From assembly GCF_030068505.1 (NCBI RefSeq), contig NZ_JAQOSO010000019.1, positions 1 through 56,197 on the forward strand: 56,197 nt of DNA, in the 5' to 3' direction. Positions 45,023-54,471 of the stretch are shown piece after piece; the first letter of the stretch is position 1; every line of letters starts with the position of its first letter. Source of the stretch: Roseofilum capinflatum BLCC-M114. Its GTDB lineage: Bacteria > Cyanobacteriota > Cyanobacteriia > Cyanobacteriales > Desertifilaceae. The translations under genes and the position numbers were made by a program. The notes beneath the pieces were generated by a model, which was given only the letters and a program-made list of their open reading frames with translations, had not been told where the DNA came from and searched no databases.

Positions 45023-45832
45023 ATGCAGTCTAAAATTCCCGTTGTACTAACGATCGCCGGATCGGATAGTGGGGGAGGCGCAGGCATTCAGGCAGATTTA
45101 CGCACGTTTGCGTTTCATTGTGTCCATGGTGCGTCCGCTCTCACTTGCGTCACGGCCCAAAATACTGTGGCCGTTAACCGAGTCGATGCCTTGCCTCCAA
45201 AAGCTGTGGTGGCTCAACTCGATGCAGTGGTTGACGATCTGGGGGTTCAGGCCTTGAAAACAGGGATGTTACTGAATGCGGAGATTATTGAGGCTGTGAG
45301 CGATCGCCTGCAAACTCTGCAACTGCGTCCCCTGGTTGTCGATCCGGTGATGGTCTCTCGCAGTGGGGCCCAACTGATCGATCGGCAAGCAGTAGAGACC
45401 CTGCAACAGGCGTTAATCCCCCAAGCCACTATAGTGACTCCAAACCGCTATGAAGCTCAGTTGCTCACGGGTGTAGAAATCAACTCTTTACAGGCAATGA
45501 AGGAAGCGGCTGAAACCCTAAAATGGCAATCTGGAGTGCAGGGAGTTTTGATTAAAGGCGGAGGAATGACCGGAGAATTACGGGGAATTGATGTTCTGCT
45601 TGATAACCAAGAAATGGTAGTGCTGGAAACGGAATGTATCGACACCCGTAATACCCATGGAACCGGATGTACTCTTTCAGCAGCGATCGCCGCCAATCTA
45701 GCCACCGGCCATTCTATAGGAGACTCTGTGCGTCAAGCGAAACACTATGTCACTGAAGCCCTGAAATGGAGTTTAGAAATTGGTCAAGGAACTGGCCCGG
45801 TGGGACATTTCTTTCCCCTTTGCCTGAATTAA
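45023..45832 (+). CDS. thiD: Hydroxymethylpyrimidine/phosphomethylpyrimidine kinase
   Basis: 269 residues from the ATG at 45023, with AGGAGGAG just upstream. A ribokinase-fold enzyme of thiamine synthesis that phosphorylates HMP and then HMP-phosphate. Seen: TIAGSDSGGGAGIQADLRTF (substrate site), KTGML, VDPVMVSRSG, TPNRYEAQLL, and the anion-hole/catalytic loop NTHGTGCTLSAAIA with its Asp replaced by the sequence RNTHGTGC typical of ThiD. Twelve bases after ftsZ, so probably cotranscribed. Confidence 0.95.
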   Translation: MQSKIPVVLTIAGSDSGGGAGIQADLRTFAFHCVHGASALTCVTAQNTVAVNRVDALPPKAVVAQLDAVVDDLGVQALKTGMLLNAEIIEAVSDRLQTLQLRPLVVDPVMVSRSGAQLIDRQAVETLQQALIPQATIVTPNRYEAQLLTGVEINSLQAMKEAAETLKWQSGVQGVLIKGGGMTGELRGIDVLLDNQEMVVLETECIDTRNTHGTGCTLSAAIAANLATGHSIGDSVRQAKHYVTEALKWSLEIGQGTGPVGHFFPLCLN

Positions 45833-45905
45833 TGGGTCTTCAGTAATTTCTTCAGTAATCAGTACCTCGATCGAGAGCCAATTCAGTAAGCGCAAGCAAT
45901 TAGAG

Positions 45906-45947
45906 TATAATCAACCCTATAGATTCTGATTACAGAGTATAGGAGGT
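45906..45947 (+). promoter_or_regulatory. pdxJ promoter (-10) and ribosome-binding site
   Basis: TATAAT at 45906-45911 is a perfect -10 hexamer in a gap between thiD and pdxJ. AGGAGGT at 45941-45947 lies six bases before the TTG at 45954 and decides that unusual start; an ATG three bases upstream is in another frame and stops within ten codons. Confidence 0.7.
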
Positions 45948-45953
45948 AGATGA

Positions 45954-46679
45954 TTGCCCACATTAGGTGTAAATATTGACCATATTGCCACGATTCGTCA
46001 GGCTCGGAAGACGGTAGAACCCGATCCAGTGGCGGCCGCAGTGTTAGCTGAACTCGGTGGCGCAGATGGGATTACGGTGCATCTGCGGGAAGACCGTCGC
46101 CATATTCAAGACCGAGATGTGAGAGTCTTGCGCCAGACGGTGCGGACTCATCTGAACTTAGAAATGGCTGCTACGGAGGAAATGGTGGCGATCGCCTTAG
46201 AGATCCAACCCGACTATATCACGCTAGTTCCCGAACGTCGAGAGGAAGTGACCACAGAAGGCGGTTTAGACATTATTGCCGGAGGAGAACGACTCGCCAA
46301 TGTCGTCCAAACCCTGCAAAATGCCGGTATTCCCGTCAGCCTGTTTATTGACCCCAACCCCGACCAGATTAAAGCCTCAGCAGATATCAAAGCCAAATTT
46401 ATCGAACTGCATACCGGAACCTACGCCGAAGCTCATCAAGAAAACGAACAACGCGACCAACTACACCTGCTCACCCAAGCCTGCGAACAAGCCCGTACCC
46501 TAGGCTTACGAGTCAACGCTGGCCATGGTCTCACCTACTGGAATGTCTATCCCGTTGCCTGCATTCCCGGCATGGAAGAACTCAACATCGGCCATACCAT
46601 TATTAGTCGGGCTGCCCTCGTCGGCCTAGAACGAGCCGTGCGGGAGATGAAACACGCCATCCTGGGCACAACCCCTTAA
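45954..46679 (+). CDS. pdxJ: Pyridoxine 5'-phosphate synthase PdxJ
   Basis: 241 residues, starting with TTG ([20 protein letters not shown]). PdxJ condenses 1-deoxyxylulose 5-phosphate with 3-amino-2-oxopropyl phosphate to form vitamin B6. Seen: NIDHIATIR with catalytic His, [42 protein letters not shown], and [11 protein letters not shown]. Length and motifs are normal. It has its own promoter. Confidence 0.95.
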   Translation: MPTLGVNIDHIATIRQARKTVEPDPVAAAVLAELGGADGITVHLREDRRHIQDRDVRVLRQTVRTHLNLEMAATEEMVAIALEIQPDYITLVPERREEVTTEGGLDIIAGGERLANVVQTLQNAGIPVSLFIDPNPDQIKASADIKAKFIELHTGTYAEAHQENEQRDQLHLLTQACEQARTLGLRVNAGHGLTYWNVYPVACIPGMEELNIGHTIISRAALVGLERAVREMKHAILGTTP

Positions 46680-46766
46680 TAATGGGAAAGATCGCCCCTT
46701 ACCAATTCCCCCATCGTGACCATTTACCGGTAAAATAACTCTCTGTGTTCACGTAAACCAAACCCT

Positions 46767-47096
46767 ATGACCACTTATCACTACGTCCTCGCCAGCAAAA
46801 AATTCCTCATGGAAGAGGAACCCCTAGAAGAAGTCTTGCGCGAAAGAACCCGGAATTACCAAGAAAAAGAAAAAGAAATTGACTTTTGGTTAGTTCCTGA
46901 ACCCGCTTTTCTAGACGCGCCCGAACTATCTGCGGCTAAAGCCAAATGTCCCCAACCGGCAGCCGCCATTATCTCAACAGACCCTCAATTTATAACCTGG
47001 CTCAAACTTCGCTTAGAATATGTGCTGACGGGTGAATTTGAAGCCCCATCAGACCCGATCCCCGATCCCTTAGCTTCCCTTGTTGCTTCGTCTTAA
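46767..47096 (+). CDS. ycf54: Ycf54-like Mg-protoporphyrin ester cyclase factor
   Basis: 109 residues. The N-terminus TTYHYVLASKKFLMEEEPLEEVLRER and the motif EIDFWLVPEPAFLDAPEL identify the Ycf54 family, a small factor needed for assembly or activity of the oxidative ring cyclase of chlorophyll synthesis. It confirms an oxygenic phototroph. It stands alone in its orientation, with TAAAAT about 35 bases upstream as a possible -10. Confidence 0.92.
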   Translation: MTTYHYVLASKKFLMEEEPLEEVLRERTRNYQEKEKEIDFWLVPEPAFLDAPELSAAKAKCPQPAAAIISTDPQFITWLKLRLEYVLTGEFEAPSDPIPDPLASLVASS

Positions 47097-47191
47097 AGTC
47101 TATTGAGGCCCAGTTATGGGTCAGACTAAATCGGTGTAGGCAAGGAGAGAAACAGGGAAAACTAATCACTCAAACAACCGATTCTACTCCT

Positions 47192-47833
47192 ATGCCTTTT
47201 TACCCGCACAACTCTAGTCTGGCTCAAGTTTTCCGGGCGATCGCCGGATTGTCCACTGTTTTCCTATTGTCTCCCCCTGCCTGGGGTCAAACCCGCCCAT
47301 TCCCCTGTCCTCCACCCAACCCAGGGGAATATATGGTTTTGGTGCAAACGCCTGACTCCTCTAGTCAGCAACTGGTGCTTGAATATCTTTTACCCACGAA
47401 TCAAACAGCCCAAGTCTGTCAATACAATCAGGAAATGGTTATCCAAATTCGTCATCTCGCTAATGCCCAAGTGAGTCAGCGTTGGAGCCAATATATTACT
47501 GAAAATACGGGCTTACAAGCGCTGATGATTGACCCCGACTCAGGTCAAAGGGTAGTTCAACCGAATCCAAACCCAGGTTTACCCTCCCTCAGTTCAGGAT
47601 TTGCCGTGTTAGTTAATTCCAATAATCAACCAGATACGGCTCGGCAACTACAAATCCTTCTGAGAACTGCTATTTATTGGGTAAATTTCCAGGGAAATTC
47701 TTATTTACTGGCGCTCCAGAGTGAAAACCAAGAAGAAGCCGCCGCTACCTTAATGTCTTTGAGCGATCGCGGCTTTTCAGCTATCCTGGTAGACGCTCGC
47801 CAAGTCCAACACCTTACCCCCAACCGGCGTTAA
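47192..47833 (+). CDS. Secreted hypothetical protein
   Basis: 213 residues with a signal peptide (hydrophobic about 14-32, cleavage near AWG). The mature part starts PFPCPPPNPGEYMVLV and has two alpha/beta halves with a pseudo-symmetry: YMVLVQTPDSSSQQLVLEYL near the start, and FAVLVNSNNQPDTARQLQILL plus SLSDRGFSAILVDARQV near the end. The pattern is SPOR-like, but I cannot assign a family. It overlaps the convergent Nudix gene by 20 bases. Confidence 0.7.
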   Translation: MPFYPHNSSLAQVFRAIAGLSTVFLLSPPAWGQTRPFPCPPPNPGEYMVLVQTPDSSSQQLVLEYLLPTNQTAQVCQYNQEMVIQIRHLANAQVSQRWSQYITENTGLQALMIDPDSGQRVVQPNPNPGLPSLSSGFAVLVNSNNQPDTARQLQILLRTAIYWVNFQGNSYLLALQSENQEEAAATLMSLSDRGFSAILVDARQVQHLTPNRR

Positions 47834-48251
47834 TCACACTCAATACAATGCGTTGATGGGGGGTTCCCAAAGGTCGAACTTCATTGGCTTTGACTGAAAA
47901 CGCCTGCCCTTCCTGCACCTGCTCTGGGGTAATTAACTCCATATCCCACCCTTCACCGAGAATTAGCCTCTCCAGTGGCACGGTTAACGGGCCATGATAA
48001 ATATGGCGCACAATTCCTGGATCGGTATCACAGCCGAATTTATGCAATTCTGGGGGACAATAGCCAATTTCTTCGAGCAATTCCCGTCGTATACCTTCAT
48101 CTGGGGACTCATCCGGCTCTAAATGACCGCCAAACAAGCCCCAAAACCCTGGATAGAGTATATTGGGAATGCGATCGCGCAGTTGCATCAGATAGCGATT
48201 TTCACGGTAAAGAACAGCTAAAGCAACCTCGGTGGGTTGTGCTTCCATCAT
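47814..48251 (-). CDS. Nudix hydrolase
   Basis: 145 residues. The Nudix box G-x5-E-x7-REUxEExGU is complete: GGHLEPDESPDEGIRRELLEEIGY (motif positions about 47-70, key residues Glu52, Arg-Glu-Leu, Glu-Glu, Gly). These enzymes cleave nucleoside diphosphates linked to other groups; the substrate cannot be told. It is divergent from recG and converges with the secreted protein gene, overlapping it by 20 bases. Confidence 0.92.
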   Translation of the reverse strand: MMEAQPTEVALAVLYRENRYLMQLRDRIPNILYPGFWGLFGGHLEPDESPDEGIRRELLEEIGYCPPELHKFGCDTDPGIVRHIYHGPLTVPLERLILGEGWDMELITPEQVQEGQAFSVKANEVRPLGTPHQRIVLSVINAGWG

Positions 48252-48309
48252 AAACGACCCATTCTCATGTTCTCTTTAAGTTTAAGAGATCGGGTCTCTG
48301 GTGTTCCTT

Positions 48310-48366
48310 GGGCAGGGTATGCTGGCAGGGTTTGAATCATATTGCTGCCTACTCCTGCCCACCCTA
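48310..48366. repeat. Palindromic repeat between nudix and recG
   Basis: GGGCAGGGTATGCTGGCAGGG...TGCTGCCTACTCCTGCCCACCCTAC, same family as 13945-14005. A 5' extension of the recG frame would translate it, which argues for the downstream recG start. Confidence 0.75.
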
Positions 48367-48451
48367 CGATATCTGCTACTCCGCCCTAGAGCCTAATGAT
48401 CTATCATCAAGGGGAACAGCCCCACCCTCGCCTATCTGCCTTCTCAGCACC

Positions 48452-50896
48452 ATGACTCAAGAACCCGACTGGCAAAGACTCCAAAAAGCCTTGACAGTAG
48501 AACAGGAGCGCGGATTTAATGACCTGCAAGGCAAACAATATCGGTTTAGTCAGTTCCTCAGCCTCAGTTTTGCTAACCCTCCCGCGTCCCTTTCGCCACG
48601 GGAAAAGCGCCAATGGACGCAACTCTCGGATCAATTCCAAACCTATCCCCAGTTTACATTTGCCCAGCGCCAACAGCTTGTTGCTCAGGCGCGGAAGTTT
48701 CTCTCAGACTCCCAAAAGCGCTTTCAGAACCCCCCAGCGATTCCTTCCCCAAAACCTGCTCCTGCGGCAACGGTGCGCGAAAAACTGCCAGAGACGACGG
48801 AGCATGATCGCCTTTTAAAGGAGCTTCCTGAATTTTCGGTGTATCATGCGCGACAGTTAGCCAAACTGAACTTAAATACCGTTCGCGATCTCCTATTTTA
48901 TTATCCGCGCAACCATGCCGATTATGCCTCACAAGTTTCTATCGCCGATTTAGAACCAGGGGAAACCGTCACCGTAATTGGCGAAGTCAAGCGCATTAAC
49001 TGTTTTTCTTCTCCGCGCAATAAGAAACTCACCATCTTAGAACTTGTCCTCAAAGATGCCACAGGACAATTAAAAATCTCCCGCTTTTTTGCCGGAGGCT
49101 ATTTTACTCAGAGGGGATGGCAAGAAAGCCAGAAACGCAATTATCCGGTTGGCTCGATTGTGGCGGCTTCGGGTTTGGTGAAGAAGAATAAATATGGACT
49201 GACGTTAGATAAACCCGAATTAGAGGTTTTAGAATCTTCCGGAGAATTGGATTCTCTGATTGTGGGTCAAATTGTGCCCATTTATCCCTTAACGGAAGGG
49301 GTGACAGCCGATACGGTTCGTAAAGCGATTTGGCGAGTTTTACCGACTGCCAAGCAATTAATCGATCCAGTCCCTGAACCCATTTTAGCGCCCTATAATT
49401 TAGTGGGACTCTCTCAAGCAATTACTCAAATTCATTTTCCTGACGATCAAGATAATCTAGAGCAAGCCAGACGGCGACTGATTTTTGATGAATTTTTCTA
49501 TTTGCAAGTAGGCTTTCTTCAGCGCAGACATAAACAGAAGAAAAATCAGAAAGCGATTCCCTTAATGCCGACGGGCAAATTAATGGATCAGTTCTATCAG
49601 GAGTTGCCGTTTGCCCTAACGGGGGCACAGGAACGGGTGGTGAATGAAATTTTAAGCGATCTGCGATCGCCCACTGCCATGAATCGTTTAGTGCAGGGGG
49701 ATGTGGGTTCCGGCAAAACCATCGTCGCGGTAATGGCGATTCTAGCGGCAATTCAGTCCGGATATCAAGCCGCGCTCATGGCTCCTACGGAAGTGTTAGC
49801 CGAGCAACATTACCGCAAATTAGTCACCTGGTTTAACCGTCTCCATTTACCGGTGGAACTGCTCACCGGTTCCACGAAAGTGAAGAAGCGCCGCGAAATT
49901 CACGCCCATTTAGAAACGGGAGAATTGCCTTTACTGGTGGGAACCCATGCCCTGATTCAAGACGGGGTAAACTTCCATCGTTTAGGCTTAGTGGTGATTG
50001 ATGAACAGCACCGCTTTGGGGTAGAACAACGGGCACTCTTGCAGCAAAAAGGAGAATCTCCCCATGTTTTAAGTTTAACGGCAACCCCCATTCCGAGAAC
50101 CTTAACGTTAACCATGCATGGAGATTTAGATGTCAGTCAAATTGATGAACTTCCCCCCGGACGACAAGCCATAGAAACCCTGGCTTCAACCCATAAAGAA
50201 CGCAAAAAAGTTTATGAACTGATGCGCCGAGAAATTGCCCAAGGGCGACAGGCGTATGTGGTGTTTCCGTTAATTGAGGAGTCTGATAAACTGAATGCTA
50301 AAGCCGCGATCGCCGAACATAAAAACCTCTCGGAAACCATTTTTCCTGAATTTCAAGTGGGTTTACTCCATGGTCGCATGAGTGCGGCGGATAAGGATGA
50401 AGTGTTGACCGCGTTTCGAGACAATGAGGTGCAAATTATGGTCTCGACAACGGTGATTGAAGTGGGGGTTGATGTCCCCAATGCTACGGTGATGCTAATC
50501 GAAAATGCGGAACGATTTGGCCTTTCCCAACTGCATCAACTGCGGGGACGAGTGGGGCGAGGTTCCCATAAATCCTATTGTATATTGTTAACGAATTCTA
50601 ATAATCCTGATGCTCGCCAACGGTTAAATGTTTTAGAACAGTCTCAGGATGGCTTTTTTATTGCGGAGATGGACTTACAATTTCGCGGCCCTGGGGAGGT
50701 TTTAGGTACTCGTCAATCGGGTTTACCGGATTTTGCTCTAGCCAGTTTAGTCCAAGATCAGGATATTCTGATGTTGGCACGGGAAGCGGCGGAAACTTTG
50801 ATTGCTGAAGATCCAGAGTTGGGAAATTATCCCTTCATTAATCAAGAATTGCAACGGCGCTATGAACAGTTAATGGGGGGAGCTATTATGACCTAA
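48452..50896 (+). CDS. recG: ATP-dependent DNA helicase RecG
   Basis: 814 residues from the ATG at 48452 (MTQEPDWQRLQKAL); upstream frame is repeat DNA. A cyanobacterial N-terminal extension (about 1-125) precedes the wedge/OB domain (about 130-330). Helicase motifs: I QGDVGSGKT, Ia MAPTEVLAEQH, II DEQH in VVIDEQHRFG, III LTATPIPRTL, then the second RecA domain with VSTTVIEVGVDVPNA and QLRGRVGRG. It remodels stalled replication forks and branched DNA. Confidence 0.96.
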   Translation: MTQEPDWQRLQKALTVEQERGFNDLQGKQYRFSQFLSLSFANPPASLSPREKRQWTQLSDQFQTYPQFTFAQRQQLVAQARKFLSDSQKRFQNPPAIPSPKPAPAATVREKLPETTEHDRLLKELPEFSVYHARQLAKLNLNTVRDLLFYYPRNHADYASQVSIADLEPGETVTVIGEVKRINCFSSPRNKKLTILELVLKDATGQLKISRFFAGGYFTQRGWQESQKRNYPVGSIVAASGLVKKNKYGLTLDKPELEVLESSGELDSLIVGQIVPIYPLTEGVTADTVRKAIWRVLPTAKQLIDPVPEPILAPYNLVGLSQAITQIHFPDDQDNLEQARRRLIFDEFFYLQVGFLQRRHKQKKNQKAIPLMPTGKLMDQFYQELPFALTGAQERVVNEILSDLRSPTAMNRLVQGDVGSGKTIVAVMAILAAIQSGYQAALMAPTEVLAEQHYRKLVTWFNRLHLPVELLTGSTKVKKRREIHAHLETGELPLLVGTHALIQDGVNFHRLGLVVIDEQHRFGVEQRALLQQKGESPHVLSLTATPIPRTLTLTMHGDLDVSQIDELPPGRQAIETLASTHKERKKVYELMRREIAQGRQAYVVFPLIEESDKLNAKAAIAEHKNLSETIFPEFQVGLLHGRMSAADKDEVLTAFRDNEVQIMVSTTVIEVGVDVPNATVMLIENAERFGLSQLHQLRGRVGRGSHKSYCILLTNSNNPDARQRLNVLEQSQDGFFIAEMDLQFRGPGEVLGTRQSGLPDFALASLVQDQDILMLAREAAETLIAEDPELGNYPFINQELQRRYEQLMGGAIMT

Positions 50897-50903
50897 ACTT
50901 AAC

Positions 50904-51097
50904 CTATAGCAAGTCCATTTGAGTTGTGAAATAGAAAAAGCCCTCTCCCTTTCATGTCCGCTTTGCGGAAAATCCCTCTCCCACGGGAGAGGGACTTTTC
51001 CCCTTCTCCCTTCGACTTCGCTCAGGACAGCGCCTGTGGGAGAAGGGGGTAGGGGGATGAGGGGCAATGATTTATAACTCATTTAGAATTGCTATAG
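50904..51097. mobile_element. MITE-like element, complete copy 1
   Basis: Terminal inverted repeats CTATAGCAAGTCCATTTGAG (left) and, as complement on the right, CTATAGCAATTCTAAATGAG. The interior is a hyphenated palindrome of CCCTCTCCC/GGGAGAGGG and CTTCTCCC/GGGAGAAGG arms containing a TTCGACTTCGCTCAGGACAGCG segment. No coding capacity. It lies seven bases after the recG stop codon. Confidence 0.75.
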
Positions 51098-51140
51098 ATC
51101 TGCAAACCAAACTGTTCTAACCTGAAAAGAGAATTGTTCT

Positions 51141-52625
51141 ATGATAGAAACTCCTCTGCAAACGACCGAGTTGCTCAAACAGTTTAAGCTACGAAATTCA
51201 ATTTTGCTGGGCTATTCTATTCCGGTGGTTTTATCAGTGTTGACGGCAATTTTGGTTTATGTTCAGGGGGTGAGAGTGGTGCAGGAACGATCCAAAAGAG
51301 TTACGGTTTTGCACAAAAATATTGATGAGGTGCAAGATCTGGCCTTTAGTATTGCGGAACTGGAAAAAGCCGGCCGGGGTTATTTGCTCGGACAAAGAGC
51401 TGATGAGTTAGAGCGCTATGAATATTGGGATACCCAATTCTACAACCAATCTGAGATTATTCGCGCCTTGATTCAAGACCCGCAACAGCAACAGACGCTG
51501 AATGAAATTATTGAAGTGGGCGATCGCATGAATGAGTTGTATCGGCGCTTGATTTCCTATCTACAATTGGGCAAACCCCAGAAAGTTGAGCAAATTTGGC
51601 TAGAGGGTGAGGTGCAAGCCATTACCCAAAATCTAGAGGACTTGGTGGTTCGGTTTGAAGCCAACGATCAAAGGATGCTCGATGAGGAACAAGGGAAACA
51701 GCAACAGGCGCTGCAAGGGTTAACCTTGTTGGTGTTCGGCATTGCTGGAATTTCTGCTGTGATTGCTTTCGGGCTGGGTATAGGCATTGCTACTGCCATT
51801 AGCCAGCAGATGATTCAAGAGACTAGCGCGATCGCCGCTACATCCGAAACGATCGCCAATACCCTGGAAGAACAAGAACGCAATAGCACCCAACAAGCCA
51901 GCGCAGTGCGGGAAACCTCCACCACCCTCGATCAACTCGGCTCCTCCCTTCGTAATGCCGAAGAACAAACCAATTACTCGGCGATCGGAGCTAACCAAGC
52001 CTTAATCCTCTCAGAACAGGGTCAAGCTGCGGTACAACGCACGTTAACCGGTCTCGGCAATTTACAAGCTAAAGTGGGAGAAATTCGCCAGCATAGCGAT
52101 CAACTGACGGTTAAATCCGTGGAGATCGAAAAGATTACCCAAGTGGTGAGACAATTAGCTACCCAAACCAATATGCTTGCCCTCAATGCTAGTATTGAAG
52201 CGGTACGAGCGGGAGAAAAGGGCCAAGGGTTTGCAGTGGTTGCGGCAGAAATTCGTACCCTGGCAGATACGACCAAAAAATCAGCCGTGCAGATCGATGA
52301 CCTAATTACAGAAATTCGTATGGAAATTGACACCTCTGCCCAAGCAACGGAAGTGGGGACTCAAACGGTGGCCGAAGGGGTGGAAATCGGTCAAGAAATG
52401 GCTGAAGCCTTTAGGGGGGTGATCGATGCTGTGCAGCATGTGGTGAGCAATAACCAAGAATTGGCTCTGAATGCTAAACAACAAGCCCAGGCCATGGAGC
52501 AAATTTTGACGGCGATGAATGATATTAATCAAGCAGCCGAAAATAATGCTTTGGGAGTTAGTCAACTCCGCACGGGGATGCATCAACTCAATCGTGCCTT
52601 ACATAATCTCAGAGCTTTGGTTTGA
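51141..52625 (+). CDS. Methyl-accepting chemotaxis protein with CHASE3-like sensor, no HAMP
   Basis: 494 residues: TM1 (about 20-42), a helical extracytoplasmic domain of CHASE3 type (about 45-190; [14 protein letters not shown]), TM2 (about 193-215), and a cytoplasmic coiled coil with the MCP hairpin tip [22 protein letters not shown]...[13 protein letters not shown] (about 330-385). No HAMP domain can be made out between TM2 and the signalling helices. It should couple to CheA/CheW and affect gliding or phototactic motility. No che genes are adjacent. Confidence 0.9.
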   Translation: MIETPLQTTELLKQFKLRNSILLGYSIPVVLSVLTAILVYVQGVRVVQERSKRVTVLHKNIDEVQDLAFSIAELEKAGRGYLLGQRADELERYEYWDTQFYNQSEIIRALIQDPQQQQTLNEIIEVGDRMNELYRRLISYLQLGKPQKVEQIWLEGEVQAITQNLEDLVVRFEANDQRMLDEEQGKQQQALQGLTLLVFGIAGISAVIAFGLGIGIATAISQQMIQETSAIAATSETIANTLEEQERNSTQQASAVRETSTTLDQLGSSLRNAEEQTNYSAIGANQALILSEQGQAAVQRTLTGLGNLQAKVGEIRQHSDQLTVKSVEIEKITQVVRQLATQTNMLALNASIEAVRAGEKGQGFAVVAAEIRTLADTTKKSAVQIDDLITEIRMEIDTSAQATEVGTQTVAEGVEIGQEMAEAFRGVIDAVQHVVSNNQELALNAKQQAQAMEQILTAMNDINQAAENNALGVSQLRTGMHQLNRALHNLRALV

Positions 52626-52972
52626 ATGAGTTGAGTTGAGTAATGATATCAAGTTCGTTGGATTAGTTATATAGCAAACCTAAATGAGTTATGTAATGGT
52701 TGCCCCTCATCCCCCTGCCCCCTTCTCCCGCAGGAGACGGGGAAAAGTCCCTCTCCCGTGGGAGAGGGATTTTCCTTCGGACATGAAAGGGAGAGGGCAT
52801 TTCCCGTTGCACAACTCATTTAGACTAGCTATTAGTATGTCATTGCGAATGGAGCGGAGCGGAATGAAGCAATCTCGCCTATCCTAGTAAACTCGGCGAT
52901 TGCTTCCCTGCGGTCGCAATGACCACTGTTTAACCGGACTTGATATGAGTTATGAGTTATGAGTAATCAGTC
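52626..52972. repeat. Intergenic region packed with three repeat types
   Basis: No gene is supported. It contains the second complete MITE-like element (52669-52833), a TCATTGCGAA...TCGCAATGAC palindrome (52848-52924; same type as 32226), and an STRR tract of GAGTTAT heptamers (about 52945-52972) running into the start codon of the next gene. Confidence 0.8.
52669..52833. mobile_element. MITE-like element, complete copy 2
   Basis: Left end TATAGCAAACCTAAATGAGT, right end CAACTCATTTAGACTAGCTAT. Same palindromic interior as copy 1 but without the TTCGACTTCGCTC insert. AT-rich flanks (TTAGTTA...TTAG) would fit TA-type target duplication, though I cannot prove it. Confidence 0.75.
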
Positions 52973-54421
52973 ATGAATAAGATGCTGAACTTGTCCACCC
53001 ACAGTCATATCGGGGGGATCGCCTGTCCCTATTGCCAGGACTTAGAACTTCAGTCTAGGTTAGAGGGGATACTTGCCCAGTCCCGATCGCCTGCATCCCT
53101 TAAGGTTTGGCAAGACCTGCTCAACCGTGCCGGGGGAATGAGGAGTGTGATCGGGGCAGCTTTTGGCGATCGCCTGCTCGCCGAGGGTGGGCTTCCCCCT
53201 GCCCCCTCCGCTCATTTTGACCGGCGTAAGTTTTTACAACATCTGCTCCTGGGGGCCATGGTCACCACCCTCACCAACTGTACCGGCTTAGGCAACTCTC
53301 CAGACCCCTTTGCCGAAGAGGTTCCCACCACCCGCCTAGAGAAAACTCACCTGAAAATCGCCTTTCTCCCCATTACCTGTGCCACCCCGATCATCATGGC
53401 CCAACCCCTAGGGTTTTATGCAAAATATGGCTTAACCGTGGAACTGATCAAAATGAACAGTTGGACTCAGGTACAAGAGGCGGCGATCGCCGGTGAACTC
53501 GATGCCTACCATATGCTCTCCCCCATGCCCCTCGCCATGTCTTTAGGTCTTGGCTCGGTTCCCACTCCCATCAAGTTAGCCAGCATTGAAAACATTAATG
53601 GTAATGCGATCACCGTAGCCTCCCGTCATCGGCAAAGTGTGAAAGGCCCCAGTGACTTCAAGGGTTTTCGCATTGCCATTCCCTTCGTCTATTCCATGCA
53701 CAACCTGCTGTTGCGCTACTACCTAGCCGTGGGGGGACTCCATCCCGATCGCGACGTACAATTAGTCACTTTACCGCCGCCCCAAATGCTCAGGGGTCTT
53801 CAGGATGGCACGATTGATGCCATGATTGTAGCCGAACCCTTTAATCAACAGGCCGTCGAGCAAGGCATTGGGTTTATCCATTTGCTCACTCAAGAACTAT
53901 GGCCCGGTCATCCCTGCTGTTCCTTCACGGCATCGTCTGCTTGGATTAAAGAGCATCCCAGTACCTTCCGCGCTCTCAACAAAGCCATTATTGACAGTGC
54001 AAATTATGCCCGGCAAGGCCAACATCGACAGGAAGTGGCTCAGGCGATCGCCTCCCCAGAGTACATTAATGCTAATCTTGCCACCGTTAGCGCCGTATTA
54101 ACCGGCAACTTTGAGGATGGCTTGGGAGTGCGCCGCAACATTCCCGATCGCATTGACTTTGACCCCTATCCATGGAAAAGTTTTTCCTATTGGATGACCA
54201 CCCAATGCCAGCGCTGGGGACTGCTGACTCAGAATAATTTTGAGCATGAGGCGATCGCCGATCAAGTCTTTATGACTGGACTTGCCCGACAATTGAGTAA
54301 ACAATTGGGTCAAACCCCCCCTACCCTCATTTTGCGCTACGAAGACCTCAAGTTTGGTCGCTTTGATCCCACCGAACCCAACCAATATCTGCAACAGCAA
54401 ATCGCCCAATATAAGTTCTAA
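52973..54421 (+). CDS. NrtA/SsuA-like substrate-binding lipoprotein with N-terminal extension
   Basis: 482 residues. Residues 1-80 form an unusual cytoplasmic-type extension with a CPYC motif (18-21) and helical DLELQSRLEGIL. Then a twin-arginine-like lipoprotein signal: RRKF at 84-87, hydrophobic stretch, and Cys103 (TNC). The binding domain (about 120-440) is of the NMT1/THI5, NrtA/CmpA, SsuA class (LKIAFLPITCATPIIMAQPLGFYAKYGLTVELIK, LPPPQMLRGLQDGTIDAMIVAEPF). Likely ligands are nitrate, bicarbonate, sulfonates or similar. No permease or ATPase gene is adjacent, so it may act with a remote transporter or as a sensor. Confidence 0.85.
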   Translation: MNKMLNLSTHSHIGGIACPYCQDLELQSRLEGILAQSRSPASLKVWQDLLNRAGGMRSVIGAAFGDRLLAEGGLPPAPSAHFDRRKFLQHLLLGAMVTTLTNCTGLGNSPDPFAEEVPTTRLEKTHLKIAFLPITCATPIIMAQPLGFYAKYGLTVELIKMNSWTQVQEAAIAGELDAYHMLSPMPLAMSLGLGSVPTPIKLASIENINGNAITVASRHRQSVKGPSDFKGFRIAIPFVYSMHNLLLRYYLAVGGLHPDRDVQLVTLPPPQMLRGLQDGTIDAMIVAEPFNQQAVEQGIGFIHLLTQELWPGHPCCSFTASSAWIKEHPSTFRALNKAIIDSANYARQGQHRQEVAQAIASPEYINANLATVSAVLTGNFEDGLGVRRNIPDRIDFDPYPWKSFSYWMTTQCQRWGLLTQNNFEHEAIADQVFMTGLARQLSKQLGQTPPTLILRYEDLKFGRFDPTEPNQYLQQQIAQYKF

Positions 54422-54471
54422 TCTTCTCCTCTAACTCGCCTGTCATCGGGCGATCGCCTTTACTACGTGGG

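Noticed and set aside
48308-48451. 48-codon N-terminal extension of RecG
   Set aside because: It runs through a palindromic repeat shared with 13945-14005; the ATG at 48452 begins the normal protein.
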